Positions 44,252 to 53,925 of a stretch of DNA of 64,000 bases are shown one piece after another. Made by a program: the position numbers and the translations under genes. The stretch is from Fidelibacterota bacterium (GTDB lineage Bacteria > Fidelibacterota > UBA8477 > JABMPR01): NCBI GenBank assembly GCA_024278595.1, contig JAJRSW010000012.1:21421-85420 (forward strand), given 5' to 3'. Numbering within the stretch: position 1 is the stretch's first letter; the number at the start of each line of letters is the position of its first letter. Under the pieces are notes generated by a model that did no database searches, was not told where the DNA came from, and saw nothing but the letters and a program-made list of their open reading frames with translations.

Positions 44252-47041
44252 TTGAGTCACAGGCTATATGTGTTGATTCGCCATGGCATGATATTGCTTC
44301 TACTGAGTAGTATTTTTGGACAACAAGCTGGTAAAATTACGGGACGAATTGCTGAGTTTGGAACGGATTCACCATTGGTGGGCGCCAATGTGATCCTAAT
44401 GGGCACCCGCTACGGTGCTGCCGCAGATATTCACGGAGATTATATGATTATTAATCTCCCGGCAGGCATTTATGAAATGAAAGCCATGATGATCGGCTAT
44501 ACATCCACAATAATTCAAAATATCGAAGTGGTCCACGGGTTAACCACGCGCCTGGATATAATATTAACCCCGGAGGCGCTGGAGGGAAAAGAAATCACCA
44601 TATACGCCACTAAACCACTGATCCAGAAGGATATCACCTATTCATCTCACACTATAAATGCACAACAGATTGAGTCCCTGCCAGTTGATGATTATAAGGG
44701 TGTGCTGGCAATGAACCCCGGTTTTACCAGGGATGCTAAGGGATTTCACCTACGGGGTGGTCGTGCCGGCGAGGTGAAGTTTCAGGTTGATGGGGTAACC
44801 CTTCAGGAGCCAAATTATGGAACAGCCTTCTCTGGAATGTCCGTCCTGGCCCTCAATAACCGTTCCTTGTCAGAGGTTTCAATTCAGAGTGGCGGTTTCA
44901 ACGCAGAATATGGGAACGCGCTCTCAGGAGTCGTTGAAATCCTAACCAAAGTTGGCAATCCAGACCACTATGAATTCTCATTTGATGTAGAATCAGAACT
45001 GAATGTGGATGAAGGGCGACCCATCCCCAAATTATTATTACTACGAAAGCGTTCTGAAACGTATTTGCTTTACGGTGATGAATATTACGAAGATCAGACT
45101 CACTATGACTATTCCACCGGTCATCGGCGCTACCGATTCAATCTGGGTGGTCCCCTGCCCTTCAGTAATAATGCGACCTTCAATGCCAGTTTCCAATACA
45201 CCGGCGCAGAGAATGGCATTTTAAATCGAGAAAACACACGGGACAATTATAGGGAACTGGTCCTCAACGGAAAGATGCGCTGGCAAATATTCGATAATGC
45301 CAGTCTCACTATGAGCTTCGGTCGCACAGAGCGGGGATATGATCTTTTTGATGTCCGCCGTAAGTTTATTCCAGAGACCTTCCAGCATAGAGTCAGCAAT
45401 ATTGATCAGTTTTCGCTTGTTCTGAACCAGCCACTAACCCATAAACTATTTCATAACCTCACCCTGGGGCTTGGGCGAACCTACTACCGAGCAGCCCAAA
45501 CAGGCAAATGGTGGGATATCACCAGAAGTGAAGAGTGGAACATAAAGAACGGCGATTCAGATACTGATAACCCTGAAGGAGTCAACATCGGGTTTGTCTA
45601 CAAGGATTCCACACTATTCGTTATTGATGGTGATAATAACCTCTTCCGCGAAGAGGATTTAAAAAATCTTTTGTTAAAATGGAATATGACCTATCAACTC
45701 AATAAATACCATGAACTTAAATGGGGCACAGAACTGAATATTTGGGATATTTACTATCAAGCTGTACTGGCCTACCGTGGATTTCCCTTCACTTTTGCGC
45801 ATGGCTTGGGTGAACCAGATTTACGATTGCCGGCCATCCAACCAAAATTAGCTGCGTTTTTCTTTCAGGATAAGATTGAATACGAAGGTTTCATTATGAA
45901 TGCGGGTTTACGATATGAAATTTTTGAACCCGACGCATCACTCCCATCTGACCCATATCGTCCTTATCTTGATCCAGGGAACATTGGTCCCGATCTAACA
46001 GACGGCGATTATTGGCTTGGCCCTGATGGTGATATCCCCATGCCCAACCCGGATGCACCCTGGAAAAAGGCCCAGGTAAAACATTTTTTCAGCCCTAGAA
46101 TCGGTGTTTCCCATCCCATCACTGATCTGAGTGTTTTTCATTTCACCTATGGCTATTTTTATCAGATTCCAGACTGGTATTTATTATATCGTAATTATAA
46201 CTACTCCTATGACATTCTGGCTCTGTATGGGAATCCGGACCTGGATCCTGAAAAAACCATTTCTTATGAACTCGGTTTGAAGCAGGTTCTACCAGGAGAT
46301 TTTGTCTTTGATGTGACCGCTTTCTACAAAGATATTTCAAACCTGGTGGAAACCACTGTGATTAACAGCTTAAACGATCCCGATTTTCTGGAAATAGCCG
46401 AAGCGGATGAAACAGTCATCCGATTGCCCACACTTTACATGAATAATAGTGCCGCCTGGGGAACTGTGAAGGGTCTCGAATTCTCCTTGGTTAAAAGACC
46501 TGACCAATCCCATGGGATAAGCACGATCTTATCCTACACTTTCATGATTGCTCGCGGAAAAACCTCTGACTATCATGATGGTTTTTTGCGACAATTCAGC
46601 CGAGGACAGTTGGAACCGGTCCAACAATTCTACTTAAATTGGGATCAAAGTCATACCTTTGCTGTCAATTTGGATTATCGTTTCAGAGATCGGTCTGGGA
46701 TAACTTTAACTTACAATTACGGCTCAGGCTACCCATATACGGGGTATCAGGAATCTCTCCTGCCTGTGGAAAACAATCAACGGCTGCCGGCCACAATGTC
46801 TACTGATTTCAAGGCTAACAAAGTGTTTGCAATTGGTCCGCTCAAAATGAACGTTTATATCTTCATCATGAATTTGTTTGATAACATAAATATCATGAAT
46901 TTTGATAATGGTGAAAATCGCAGGATTCCAGTTATCAGTCACCTCTTGAACTATCCTGATGAATACCAGGGTCCCTTGGATGACCCGTTTGTTTATGGTC
47001 CCCACCGAGAGATTAGGATGGGAGTTAACTTTGATTTCTAG
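44252..47041 (+). CDS. TonB-dependent outer-membrane receptor
   Basis: A 929-residue barrel with a carboxypeptidase-regulatory-like domain at residues 25-110 (GKITGRIAEFGTDSPLVGANVILMG), a plug domain (MNPGFTRDAKGFHLRGGRAGEV, VDGVTLQEPNYG, SIQSGGFNAEYGNALSGVVEI) and a C-terminal barrel ending in an aromatic residue (MGVNFDF). Such receptors import or bind large substrates in FCB bacteria. The start is TTG with GGGAGGT seven bases upstream; the N-terminal hydrophobic stretch ILLLLSSIFG is the signal peptide. I see no clear TonB box. No SusD partner is present, unlike SusCD systems; a PorV-like and sorting-domain cargo gene follow. Confidence 0.9.
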   Translation: MSHRLYVLIRHGMILLLLSSIFGQQAGKITGRIAEFGTDSPLVGANVILMGTRYGAAADIHGDYMIINLPAGIYEMKAMMIGYTSTIIQNIEVVHGLTTRLDIILTPEALEGKEITIYATKPLIQKDITYSSHTINAQQIESLPVDDYKGVLAMNPGFTRDAKGFHLRGGRAGEVKFQVDGVTLQEPNYGTAFSGMSVLALNNRSLSEVSIQSGGFNAEYGNALSGVVEILTKVGNPDHYEFSFDVESELNVDEGRPIPKLLLLRKRSETYLLYGDEYYEDQTHYDYSTGHRRYRFNLGGPLPFSNNATFNASFQYTGAENGILNRENTRDNYRELVLNGKMRWQIFDNASLTMSFGRTERGYDLFDVRRKFIPETFQHRVSNIDQFSLVLNQPLTHKLFHNLTLGLGRTYYRAAQTGKWWDITRSEEWNIKNGDSDTDNPEGVNIGFVYKDSTLFVIDGDNNLFREEDLKNLLLKWNMTYQLNKYHELKWGTELNIWDIYYQAVLAYRGFPFTFAHGLGEPDLRLPAIQPKLAAFFFQDKIEYEGFIMNAGLRYEIFEPDASLPSDPYRPYLDPGNIGPDLTDGDYWLGPDGDIPMPNPDAPWKKAQVKHFFSPRIGVSHPITDLSVFHFTYGYFYQIPDWYLLYRNYNYSYDILALYGNPDLDPEKTISYELGLKQVLPGDFVFDVTAFYKDISNLVETTVINSLNDPDFLEIAEADETVIRLPTLYMNNSAAWGTVKGLEFSLVKRPDQSHGISTILSYTFMIARGKTSDYHDGFLRQFSRGQLEPVQQFYLNWDQSHTFAVNLDYRFRDRSGITLTYNYGSGYPYTGYQESLLPVENNQRLPATMSTDFKANKVFAIGPLKMNVYIFIMNLFDNINIMNFDNGENRRIPVISHLLNYPDEYQGPLDDPFVYGPHREIRMGVNFDF

Positions 47042-47060
47042 ACCAGGGGATAAGTTGCGA

Positions 47061-48668
47061 ATGTTCATCCTGAGAGGAGCGATTGTCCCACAGAACCAGC
47101 TGTTGTTGGCTGTGTTATCCCTTGGAATCTTTTTATCAATTTTAATCCCCAGTGTACAGGCTGCCAACGAAGGTCGGATTGAGATCGGTAAACTCTGGAT
47201 CGGTCCGACGATCACAAATTATGGCTATATGGGCACTTTTGAATACCCCGGTGGTGCCCAGGATTTCTACATCATAGAACAATCCAACTTTTTTTCATGT
47301 GTGAATGGGACAGATACGCTGGTGCTATATGGTGGCACCCTGGGCAATGAGCTTGATTATGGTTGGCAAAATGCTGATAACCGATTTGATACCTGGCAGC
47401 ATGAGGGAGACGGTACGAATCAGATTAATATGACAGCAACATCGGATTTCGGGCGGATAGCTTCAGGATCCCTGTCTATTGAAGTTACCAGCAGAATTCA
47501 GGCTTACAATCATCCCAAGTATGATGATTTTGTGCTCATATCCCATCGATTTACGAATACGGGCACCAGCAGTCTAACGGATTTCTATTATGGTTCACAC
47601 TTGCCAGTGGATGCTGGTGCCAGTGGCATCAGCTACAAGGACCTGGATGACTATGCTGCTCATCATAGTGGCTCAGGATTAACCTACATATTTGATGATG
47701 ATGGTGATGAGGGTTTATCGCCATACATTTGCGGGCAAGGATTGCTAGGAGTTGACACAGATGCCGGCCTGGATACGTCTCAAACTTGGACCACTGCCTA
47801 TTATTACCAAATGGTTAACCCGATCACCGGCAGCCAGGATATGCTCCAGAAAATCAAGAGTGGGATAACCCCAGAAACCGGTAGCCCGGGACCCTGGAGC
47901 ATACTGAATGCTGTTGGTCCTTTTGACCTGCAACCAGGTGCGTCATTGGAATTTATCATGGCAGTTGTTTATGGTAATGGCCTAGGTGAATCACTCCAAA
48001 ATTTAGCCGCTGCCCGTTCTCTGGTCGCCAATGATTTCACAATCCCAGAATATGAACGCGCCCCTTCAGCACCTGAGATCGAAGATATTTTTGTTTCCAG
48101 CCGCGTAGTGGAACTTAGCTGGAGCAATTCTGCTGCTCAAGCGCTTGATTTTAAATCCTATCGACTATACAAAAGTGATGTCTCTCCTATCGGTCCCTGG
48201 GAAGTCCTGGTGGATACAACATCCACCAGTTATGTGGACATCGGCAAGTCAGGATTTCCGCTTTACTATGCTCTCACCAGTCGTGATCAATCTGGCAATG
48301 AGACCGGGATGTGGGGTCGCACCAATCGAACGCTCGATGCAGTTCGTCCCGTAGGGAAAGCGGTTACCTCATTGAACAAAGTTTTGGTGGTCCCCAATCC
48401 ATACCGCGGGGGTGCCAACTGGGAATCCCTCGATTATGAGAATCGAATTTATTTCACACAATTACCGGCTGAATGTACGATATACATCCACAGTTTCTCT
48501 GGCGATCTGGTGGCTGAATTAGACCATACGGGCTCAGGATGGGCCGCTTGGGACCTATTATCATTGAACCGACAGTCTGTGGTCAGTGGATTATACCTGT
48601 TTAGGGTAGTCACACCTCAGGGCGATCAAACTGCCGGGAAGTTCGTTTTGATCAAGGGTGAGCGATAA
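47061..48668 (+). CDS. Secreted protein with T9SS-like C-terminal sorting module
   Basis: About 535 residues from the ATG at 47061, 19 bases after the TonB receptor. A signal peptide (LLAVLSLGIFLSILIPSVQA) is followed by a beta-rich domain of unknown type, a fibronectin-like module (about residues 325-430; VVELSWSNSAAQ) and a C-terminal region NKVLVVPNPYRGGANW to GLYLFRVVTPQGDQTAGKFVLIK, which is the FlgD-like sorting domain. The gene overlaps the PorV-like gene by one base, consistent with export by a T9SS-type route. Function of the main domain is unknown. Confidence 0.82.
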   Translation: MFILRGAIVPQNQLLLAVLSLGIFLSILIPSVQAANEGRIEIGKLWIGPTITNYGYMGTFEYPGGAQDFYIIEQSNFFSCVNGTDTLVLYGGTLGNELDYGWQNADNRFDTWQHEGDGTNQINMTATSDFGRIASGSLSIEVTSRIQAYNHPKYDDFVLISHRFTNTGTSSLTDFYYGSHLPVDAGASGISYKDLDDYAAHHSGSGLTYIFDDDGDEGLSPYICGQGLLGVDTDAGLDTSQTWTTAYYYQMVNPITGSQDMLQKIKSGITPETGSPGPWSILNAVGPFDLQPGASLEFIMAVVYGNGLGESLQNLAAARSLVANDFTIPEYERAPSAPEIEDIFVSSRVVELSWSNSAAQALDFKSYRLYKSDVSPIGPWEVLVDTTSTSYVDIGKSGFPLYYALTSRDQSGNETGMWGRTNRTLDAVRPVGKAVTSLNKVLVVPNPYRGGANWESLDYENRIYFTQLPAECTIYIHSFSGDLVAELDHTGSGWAAWDLLSLNRQSVVSGLYLFRVVTPQGDQTAGKFVLIKGER

Positions 48669-49666
48669 TGAGTACTCACAAATATTATCTGATCAGTAGT
48701 TTAGCGATAGTATTATGCATCTCCTCCTTTGGTTTTGCCCAATCCAGTTTTAACAAGGTGGGTACTGCAGGCGTATTATTCCTAAATCTACCGGCTGGGG
48801 CTGGGGCTCAGGGCATGGGTAAAGCATATTCCGGAATGGAACAGGGTGCCAGCGCGAGTTTCTGGAATCCTGCACTTTTAGGCTGGGAGAAATCCACTGA
48901 AACCTTTATCGGCTATTCCAGCTGGCTCATTGATATTCACAATCAAACTGCAGCAGTAAGCTTCCCTTTAAAAGGTTTGGGTGTGGGGATTAGCCAGCGC
49001 CTGGTCACAACTTCATCGATGTCTGAAACAACAACATCACGGCCCAGAGGCACGGGTGAATCCTTTGGCTATCAGGATATTGCACTCGGACTTTCAATTT
49101 CCAGGGCTTTCTCCGACCGCTTTGCACTCGGCGGCACGCTTAAATACATTCGTGAATCCGTCGCGGATTTATATGCTCATGGATTTGCAGTAGATATTGG
49201 ATCCTTATACTGGCTTGGTTATCGAGACCTTCGATTTTACATGGTTTTACGTAATTTTGGGCCAGACATGGCGTATGGTGGAACCTTCCTGGATACCCGA
49301 GTCCAGGGTAACATCAAGGAGGAAGTTGAACTTTCTTATGGAGAATTCACGCTGCCAGTATCATTCACCCTGGGTACTACAGGTACAATTTGGCAATCTG
49401 GAACTCATGCGCTCCTATTGGCTATTGAAGCCAATCATCCCGCTGACTATAGTCCAAGATTACATGTTGGTACGGAGTACAAATTTGGTAATCATCTCAA
49501 AATTAGAGGTGGTTATGGGTTAAACTATGAGCAAGAATCATGGTCCCTGGGCTGTGGGATAATGGCCAAAAACTTATTTATTGATTTTGCATACGCAGCA
49601 ATGCAAGATTTTTCAGGAATCATATCCTACTCAATGCGCTATGCTATACCATCAAGGAGGTCCTAA
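48668..49666 (+). CDS. PorV/UPF0164-family outer-membrane protein
   Basis: A 332-residue barrel with signal peptide (SLAIVLCISSFGFAQ). The family start FNKVGTAGVLFLNLPAGAGAQGMGKAYSGM and FWNPALLGW matches PorV/PorQ, the shuttle and anchor proteins of the type 9 secretion route. It directly follows a cargo gene (TAATG overlap) and may be dedicated to it. The stop is immediately followed by the next TTG start. Confidence 0.85.
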   Translation: MSTHKYYLISSLAIVLCISSFGFAQSSFNKVGTAGVLFLNLPAGAGAQGMGKAYSGMEQGASASFWNPALLGWEKSTETFIGYSSWLIDIHNQTAAVSFPLKGLGVGISQRLVTTSSMSETTTSRPRGTGESFGYQDIALGLSISRAFSDRFALGGTLKYIRESVADLYAHGFAVDIGSLYWLGYRDLRFYMVLRNFGPDMAYGGTFLDTRVQGNIKEEVELSYGEFTLPVSFTLGTTGTIWQSGTHALLLAIEANHPADYSPRLHVGTEYKFGNHLKIRGGYGLNYEQESWSLGCGIMAKNLFIDFAYAAMQDFSGIISYSMRYAIPSRRS

Positions 49667-50977
49667 TTGAAGCTAATCATATTGATTTTTGCCAGCTTAA
49701 TCTTGTCTTGTGAAGAAGATGTTAATGAGGTTGTTGTGATCGATGTAATCGCCGTGACACCGCTCCAATCAGTGATCGCTATTGGTCAAACTGTGCAGTT
49801 TACCGGGGAAGCCTTGAATACCGATCTTAATCCGGTAACCGGGGTTAGTTTTACCTGGTCCTCATCAGATCCTTCAGCCGTGCAGGTTGATGAAAACGGC
49901 CTGGCAACCGGGATGGCAATGGCGCAGGGAGTTATCATTACAGCTGAGGCGGAAGGGATAGAAAGCAATGATGCTATCCTGAATGTGGCAGGTGAAGCGG
50001 ATCAAATTGAATTGGGATTTACCTCAGAAGCTGTCGTGGCTAGTCAATCCATCACCCTCTCAGGTACTATCATAGACGCGCTTGGAACAACCATTCCCGG
50101 ATTGGATATCTCTAATTGGATTTCTGCAGATGAGTCATTATTACAGGCCAGTGCCGATGGTGTGCTAACGGGAATTGCCAAAGGTGAAACAACGGTAAAG
50201 GCAATACAGGGTGATTTGGAAAGCGATCCAGTTAAAATATATATTTGGGACTTGGTCTTCACTGAGGATTTTAGTTCAGTTGATACGACCACGATCGGAG
50301 ATTATTATTTCCGAGGCAATAATGGGATAATCTGGCAGATTAATCGTGAATTAGAAACTGATACATCAGCGGCGGGTCCACCGACTGGTCGTCCAACCAT
50401 CGTTGAGGAGAATGGAAACCCGGTACTACGCCTGACTGAGCCCAGTAACGCCTATTTCACAAATCGGCAACTCCTGATCATGACCTATGGAAGCACAGTT
50501 TATGATTCAGATTACGGCTGGCCAAGCGGTGAAAACATGCTTACAAATATCAATTTTAGAATACAGCTACGTATCAAGGGGATGGATGATCCAGTAGCCA
50601 GCACATCTGCTGAGTCACTGGTAATGTTCACCCAATATTATGCTGGAGCTGCCAGTCCATATTACCTGGTTTTCGCTCCGGGACGGAACCGCGTATCTGC
50701 CTGGTTCGGTGCATCACTGGCGCCGGCCGCTTCCATCCCCGCATGGGGGGCGATGCCTGAAATTACCTACGATCAGTGGTTTAATATCGTCATGGAGGTC
50801 TTTGACGGAACCATGCGTACTGAAGTATTTAGTGGTGTTGACCCAACTGGTGAGTGGGATTATAGTTATACCATACCTGATTGGAACGGGACGGAAGAGG
50901 CGATCCCCGGTGTGTGGTTTGGAGCCTTTCTCGTAGATGAATATTATGCGGATGATATCAAATATTACGCACCTTAG
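49667..50977 (+). CDS. Lipoprotein with BIG2-like repeats and a lectin-like C-terminal domain
   Basis: A 436-residue lipoprotein, lipobox LILSC after a very short signal. Two bacterial Ig-like (BIG2-type) modules follow: about 25-105 (VIAVTPLQSVIAIGQTVQF, TWSSSDPSAVQVDENGLATGM) and 110-195 (SADESLLQASADGVLTGIAKGETTV). The remaining 240 residues look like a jelly-roll, laminin-G-like carbohydrate or lipid-binding domain (FTQYYAGAASPYYLVFAPG). The start is TTG, zero bases after the previous stop, with GGAGGT five bases upstream. The next gene overlaps its end. Confidence 0.82.
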   Translation: MKLIILIFASLILSCEEDVNEVVVIDVIAVTPLQSVIAIGQTVQFTGEALNTDLNPVTGVSFTWSSSDPSAVQVDENGLATGMAMAQGVIITAEAEGIESNDAILNVAGEADQIELGFTSEAVVASQSITLSGTIIDALGTTIPGLDISNWISADESLLQASADGVLTGIAKGETTVKAIQGDLESDPVKIYIWDLVFTEDFSSVDTTTIGDYYFRGNNGIIWQINRELETDTSAAGPPTGRPTIVEENGNPVLRLTEPSNAYFTNRQLLIMTYGSTVYDSDYGWPSGENMLTNINFRIQLRIKGMDDPVASTSAESLVMFTQYYAGAASPYYLVFAPGRNRVSAWFGASLAPAASIPAWGAMPEITYDQWFNIVMEVFDGTMRTEVFSGVDPTGEWDYSYTIPDWNGTEEAIPGVWFGAFLVDEYYADDIKYYAP

Positions 50978-51806
50978 TATTGTCGCTTGCATGTTGACGA
51001 TTGTTAGCTGTGAAACCCCTGACACCAGTGATGGTGAAATCCGGGATCTTCTGCCAAATTCGTTCCCAGCAGATTTTGATACGATCATTGATGCTGACTC
51101 TGGGGAACCTCTTTCAGGTTGGGGCGGCGGCTGGGGTGAGGTACAGCATACGCCCATCATTTTTGTGCACGGGAATGGCCATTCTGCCTGGAATTGGAAT
51201 ACGATGGCCAGTTTTTTTGCCGAAGATGGATACACCTGGAATGAGTTGTGGGCGATCACCTATCTCGGTGATGTGATATCTGAGAGTCTTTACAACACAA
51301 ATGAGGGGAATTGGCATGAGATTGATCAGTTTGTCGATGCAGTACTTGCCTATACCCAATCTGAAAAAGTTGTTATTATTGCCCATTCTCTAGGTGTAAC
51401 CGTATCCAGGACCTGGTTAAAACACAGTAACGACTATGGTAAAGTTGAAACATTCGTGGCCATCGCTGGACCAAATCATGGTGTGGCCTTTTGTGGACCC
51501 AATCAGCATTCCGGACTCTGTGGAGAAATCGGTCATCCTGAGTCAGGCTTTTTGCAGTGGTTGAATGAAAATGACGAAACACCTTATGCAGCAACAATTC
51601 GGTGGATAACCGTCTATAATGGAACCAGTCTTGATGTCTTTTATCCCATCCAAGCCCTGATGAATGATAATACCAGTTACGACTTGCGAAACAGTCCCAT
51701 GCTTGACGGTGCTATAAATCTTCAATTTAGTAATTTGGACCATATCCGTTTAGCCACATCCGAGTCGGTTTTCGACACCCTCTCGTACTACATAAAAACA
51801 CAATAA
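50952..51806 (+). CDS. Lipase/esterase lipoprotein
   Basis: A roughly 284-residue lipoprotein, lipobox TIVSC. The lipase core has the oxyanion strand IIFVHGNGHSAWNW, nucleophile Ser in IAHSLGVTVSRTW and a likely catalytic His in NLDHIRLA, near the C-terminus. The layout resembles class 2 lipases and PHB depolymerase-type enzymes. The start is uncertain: ATGs at 50937, 50946 and 50952 are in frame, all inside the end of the previous gene, with no clear ribosome binding site. The overlap indicates coupled translation. It may hydrolyse an ester polymer or lipid outside the inner membrane. Confidence 0.8.
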   Translation: MISNITHLSIVACMLTIVSCETPDTSDGEIRDLLPNSFPADFDTIIDADSGEPLSGWGGGWGEVQHTPIIFVHGNGHSAWNWNTMASFFAEDGYTWNELWAITYLGDVISESLYNTNEGNWHEIDQFVDAVLAYTQSEKVVIIAHSLGVTVSRTWLKHSNDYGKVETFVAIAGPNHGVAFCGPNQHSGLCGEIGHPESGFLQWLNENDETPYAATIRWITVYNGTSLDVFYPIQALMNDNTSYDLRNSPMLDGAINLQFSNLDHIRLATSESVFDTLSYYIKTQ

Positions 51807-51824
51807 CCAAACAAGGAGACAAAC

Positions 51825-52364
51825 ATGAGAAAAGTACTTTACCTTTTACTCGTAACAATGTTGACCATGTCGATGTTCACATTCGTTGCCTGTGAGGAAA
51901 CTGACAAGGACGAAATCACAGTTGCCGAGCAACTCGTTGGTGTCTGGCTAGCCAATGCCAGCGTGGGTGATCTGGGCAATACTGGTAGCGGAAGTGGCTC
52001 GTTAGCTGGCGCTGGCTGGAGTTCTTATCAGCTCACATTAAATGCTGACGGCAGCTATGAAGCTATGGGTGATAATCCCTTTGATCTTGTTGACTACGGT
52101 GGTGACGGTGATGGTGTTATTCATTACAGTGGGACCTATACAATCGATGATTCACAGGACCCGATGTACATTGATCTCACCTGTACTGCAAGTGATCTGG
52201 AATTGTTTTTCACGACGCTTGAGGCTATGCAACCCATGCAACCTGGTATAATCAGTTTGAATGCGGATGCCACTGAGCTGACGATCCAATATGGATCCAA
52301 AGCCTATGAAGTACCAAGGCCAACAGAGTTTATGGCTGATTCAGGAACACTTGTAAAGCAGTAA
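51825..52364 (+). CDS. Lipocalin-like lipoprotein of unknown function
   Basis: A 179-residue lipoprotein with lipobox FVAC and a good site AAGGAGAC before the ATG. After a glycine/serine-rich stretch near residues 50-65 it has a small beta-rich fold with VGVWLANAS, SYQLTLNADGSYEAMG and HYSGTYTI, the pattern of the lipocalin-like domains that bind hydrophobic molecules. Function is not known. It lies 18 bases after the lipase gene and before a hairpin, so it ends the operon's first transcript unit. Confidence 0.65.
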   Translation: MRKVLYLLLVTMLTMSMFTFVACEETDKDEITVAEQLVGVWLANASVGDLGNTGSGSGSLAGAGWSSYQLTLNADGSYEAMGDNPFDLVDYGGDGDGVIHYSGTYTIDDSQDPMYIDLTCTASDLELFFTTLEAMQPMQPGIISLNADATELTIQYGSKAYEVPRPTEFMADSGTLVKQ

Positions 52365-52381
52365 AAAATACCTGGAAGGAA

Positions 52382-52411
52382 GGAGAGCTTTCGCCGTTGG
52401 AAGCTCTCTTT
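52382..52411 (+). terminator. Hairpin after the lipoprotein gene
   Basis: A 10-bp stem GAGAGCTTTC/GGAAGCTCTC with a GCCGTT loop, followed only by TTT. It could be a partial terminator separating fabG from the upstream block. Confidence 0.55.
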
Positions 52412-52454
52412 CAGCCGGGTCAATGTAATAACGGTTAATTAGGGGAATAGATTT

Positions 52455-53198
52455 GTGGATAGACTGAAGGACAGAGTGGCAGTAGTGACTGGAGCAGGTC
52501 GTGGAATCGGTCGGGCTACGGCAATTAAATTTGCTGGAGAGGGTGCCCAAATCGTGATAGCTGACTACGATAAAACATCAGCACATGAAACCCTGGATAT
52601 GATTGAGAGTAATTCTGGCAACGCGACATATCACTTTGTTAATGTAGCAGAACAGGAGTCTATTCTTGAGCTGTTCCAATATGTAAAAAGTAAATATCAA
52701 AAACTGGATATTCTGATAAATAACGCCGGAATTTTAAGAGATGCTACTTTGAAGAAACTTGAAGCTGAGCAATTTGACCAGGTGATCCAAGTGAACCTGC
52801 GCGGTGTCTATTTGTGTACGCGAGCTGCCGCTGAAATGATGCGTGAGCAAGGGTCCGGTGTCATTCTGAATGCTTCTTCAGTTGTGGCTCACTATGGTAA
52901 TTTCGGTCAGACAAACTATGTGGCAACAAAAGCCGGTGTGATCGGCATGACCCATGTTTGGGCGCGCGAGTTGGCCAAGGATGGGATCAGAGTCAATGCG
53001 GTAGCACCCGGATTCATCCAAACAGATATGACTGCGGGAATACCTGAGAAGGTCCTGCAGATGATGGCTGATAAAGTCCCCCTGAAACGTATGGGAAAGC
53101 CTGAAGAGATTGCCGATGCTTATTGTTTTTTGGCCTCAGATGAAGCATCATACATTAATGGAGCAGTATTGAATGTGGATGGTGGTGTGATACTTTGA
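52455..53198 (+). CDS. fabG: 3-oxoacyl-ACP reductase FabG-type
   Basis: A 247-residue short-chain dehydrogenase. Cofactor motif VTGAGRGIGRATA, LINNAGILRDATL, catalytic Ser in ILNASSV, then YVATKAG with Tyr and Lys, and the substrate-loop IQTDMTAGIPEKV. FabG-type enzymes reduce 3-oxoacyl thioesters in fatty-acid or polyhydroxyalkanoate pathways. Starts with GTG, without a strong site. A hairpin separates it from the rest of the block. With the acyl-CoA ligase and KASIII-like gene it could process fatty-acyl units. Confidence 0.9.
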   Translation: MDRLKDRVAVVTGAGRGIGRATAIKFAGEGAQIVIADYDKTSAHETLDMIESNSGNATYHFVNVAEQESILELFQYVKSKYQKLDILINNAGILRDATLKKLEAEQFDQVIQVNLRGVYLCTRAAAEMMREQGSGVILNASSVVAHYGNFGQTNYVATKAGVIGMTHVWARELAKDGIRVNAVAPGFIQTDMTAGIPEKVLQMMADKVPLKRMGKPEEIADAYCFLASDEASYINGAVLNVDGGVIL

Positions 53199-53294
53199 GC
53201 GCGATCTTCTAATTCGCTGTAGTTATCCAAAATCTATAAATTGAACACACTGAGGTATGAGACAAATCATTGAGGAATAGGCCAGCATTCCATA

Positions 53295-53516
53295 CTACCC
53301 ACCTTTTATCATTTTACTTAGAATTTTCCGTCTTAGCTGTCTACCAAACCAGGGGAAGTCCATCTCATTGATAGGTATATCCCATTGAGCGTCTGAAGGA
53401 AACCCTAATGGTTCTATAAATTTAGCTAATTTTCTTCTAAACCCATCTATCGCTAGCTTCAATTTTACTATTGGTTTGTATTTATTTTTTTCCAAATAGC
53501 TGTGGGCTTGATCCAT
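53295..53516 (-). CDS. Small hypothetical ORF, possible gene remnant
   Basis: 73 residues, hydrophilic and lysine/arginine-rich, ending FGRQLRRKILSKMIKGG. I do not recognise a family; no ribosome binding site is clear. On the opposite strand a short frame ending in GMNLEEAIDLNK overlaps the edge. It may be the tail of a decayed gene next to the integration-like site. Confidence 0.3.
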   Translation of the reverse strand: MDQAHSYLEKNKYKPIVKLKLAIDGFRRKLAKFIEPLGFPSDAQWDIPINEMDFPWFGRQLRRKILSKMIKGG

Positions 53517-53772
53517 TCGATTTCCTGCACCTGGTTCAAAATAATGTGTGCGGGATGAACCTAGAGGAAGCCATCGATCTCAACAAGTGAATTCTATTCC
53601 GGGGTCTAGTAGGAGCTACAAAATAGGACCTTGTCAGCAATTTTGTTGTCCCCATTTGTCGCAAGCTGGTATCCACTGTCGTCTAATTGCATATTCTACT
53701 AAAAGGAACAAAAAGCAGTCATTTAAGAATGCTTAAATAATTGTTTTTATTTGTGTAGCAGGGGGCGGATTT

Positions 53773-53844
53773 GGCTGAGCCTCCGCCCTGCGGGCTGCGC
53801 TCGCCTTCCTCCAAAGACCTTCCGTTGGAAGATCTCCTCCGGAT
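53773..53844. repeat. GC-rich hairpin mini-element, copy B
   Basis: The same unit as 38319-38390: GCTGAGCCTCCGCCCT, GGGCTGCGCTCGCCTTCCT and inner hairpin AGA-C-CTTCC-GTT-GGAAG-A-TCT (53815-53835), ending CCGGAT. The inner stem differs in sequence from copy A but keeps pairing, mismatch and three-base loop. It is preceded by GTAGCAGGGGGCGGATTT and followed by GAACCGGCG, the broken halves of a tRNA T-arm. Confidence 0.7.
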
Positions 53845-53889
53845 GAACCGGCGCTTCGCTTGGGCGGTTCTGCATCACACCCCACAAAC

Positions 53890-53920
53890 AAAAATGGCCC
53901 TCCTGCGGAGAGCCATTTTT
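53890..53920 (-). terminator. Terminator downstream of the tRNA fragment
   Basis: AAAAATGGC and GCCATTTTT arms with an inner CTCC-TGC-GGAG stem. It works in either direction, and lies five bases beyond the 3' end of the minus-strand tRNA fragment, where a tRNA terminator is expected. Confidence 0.75.
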
Positions 53921-53925
53921 ATTTG

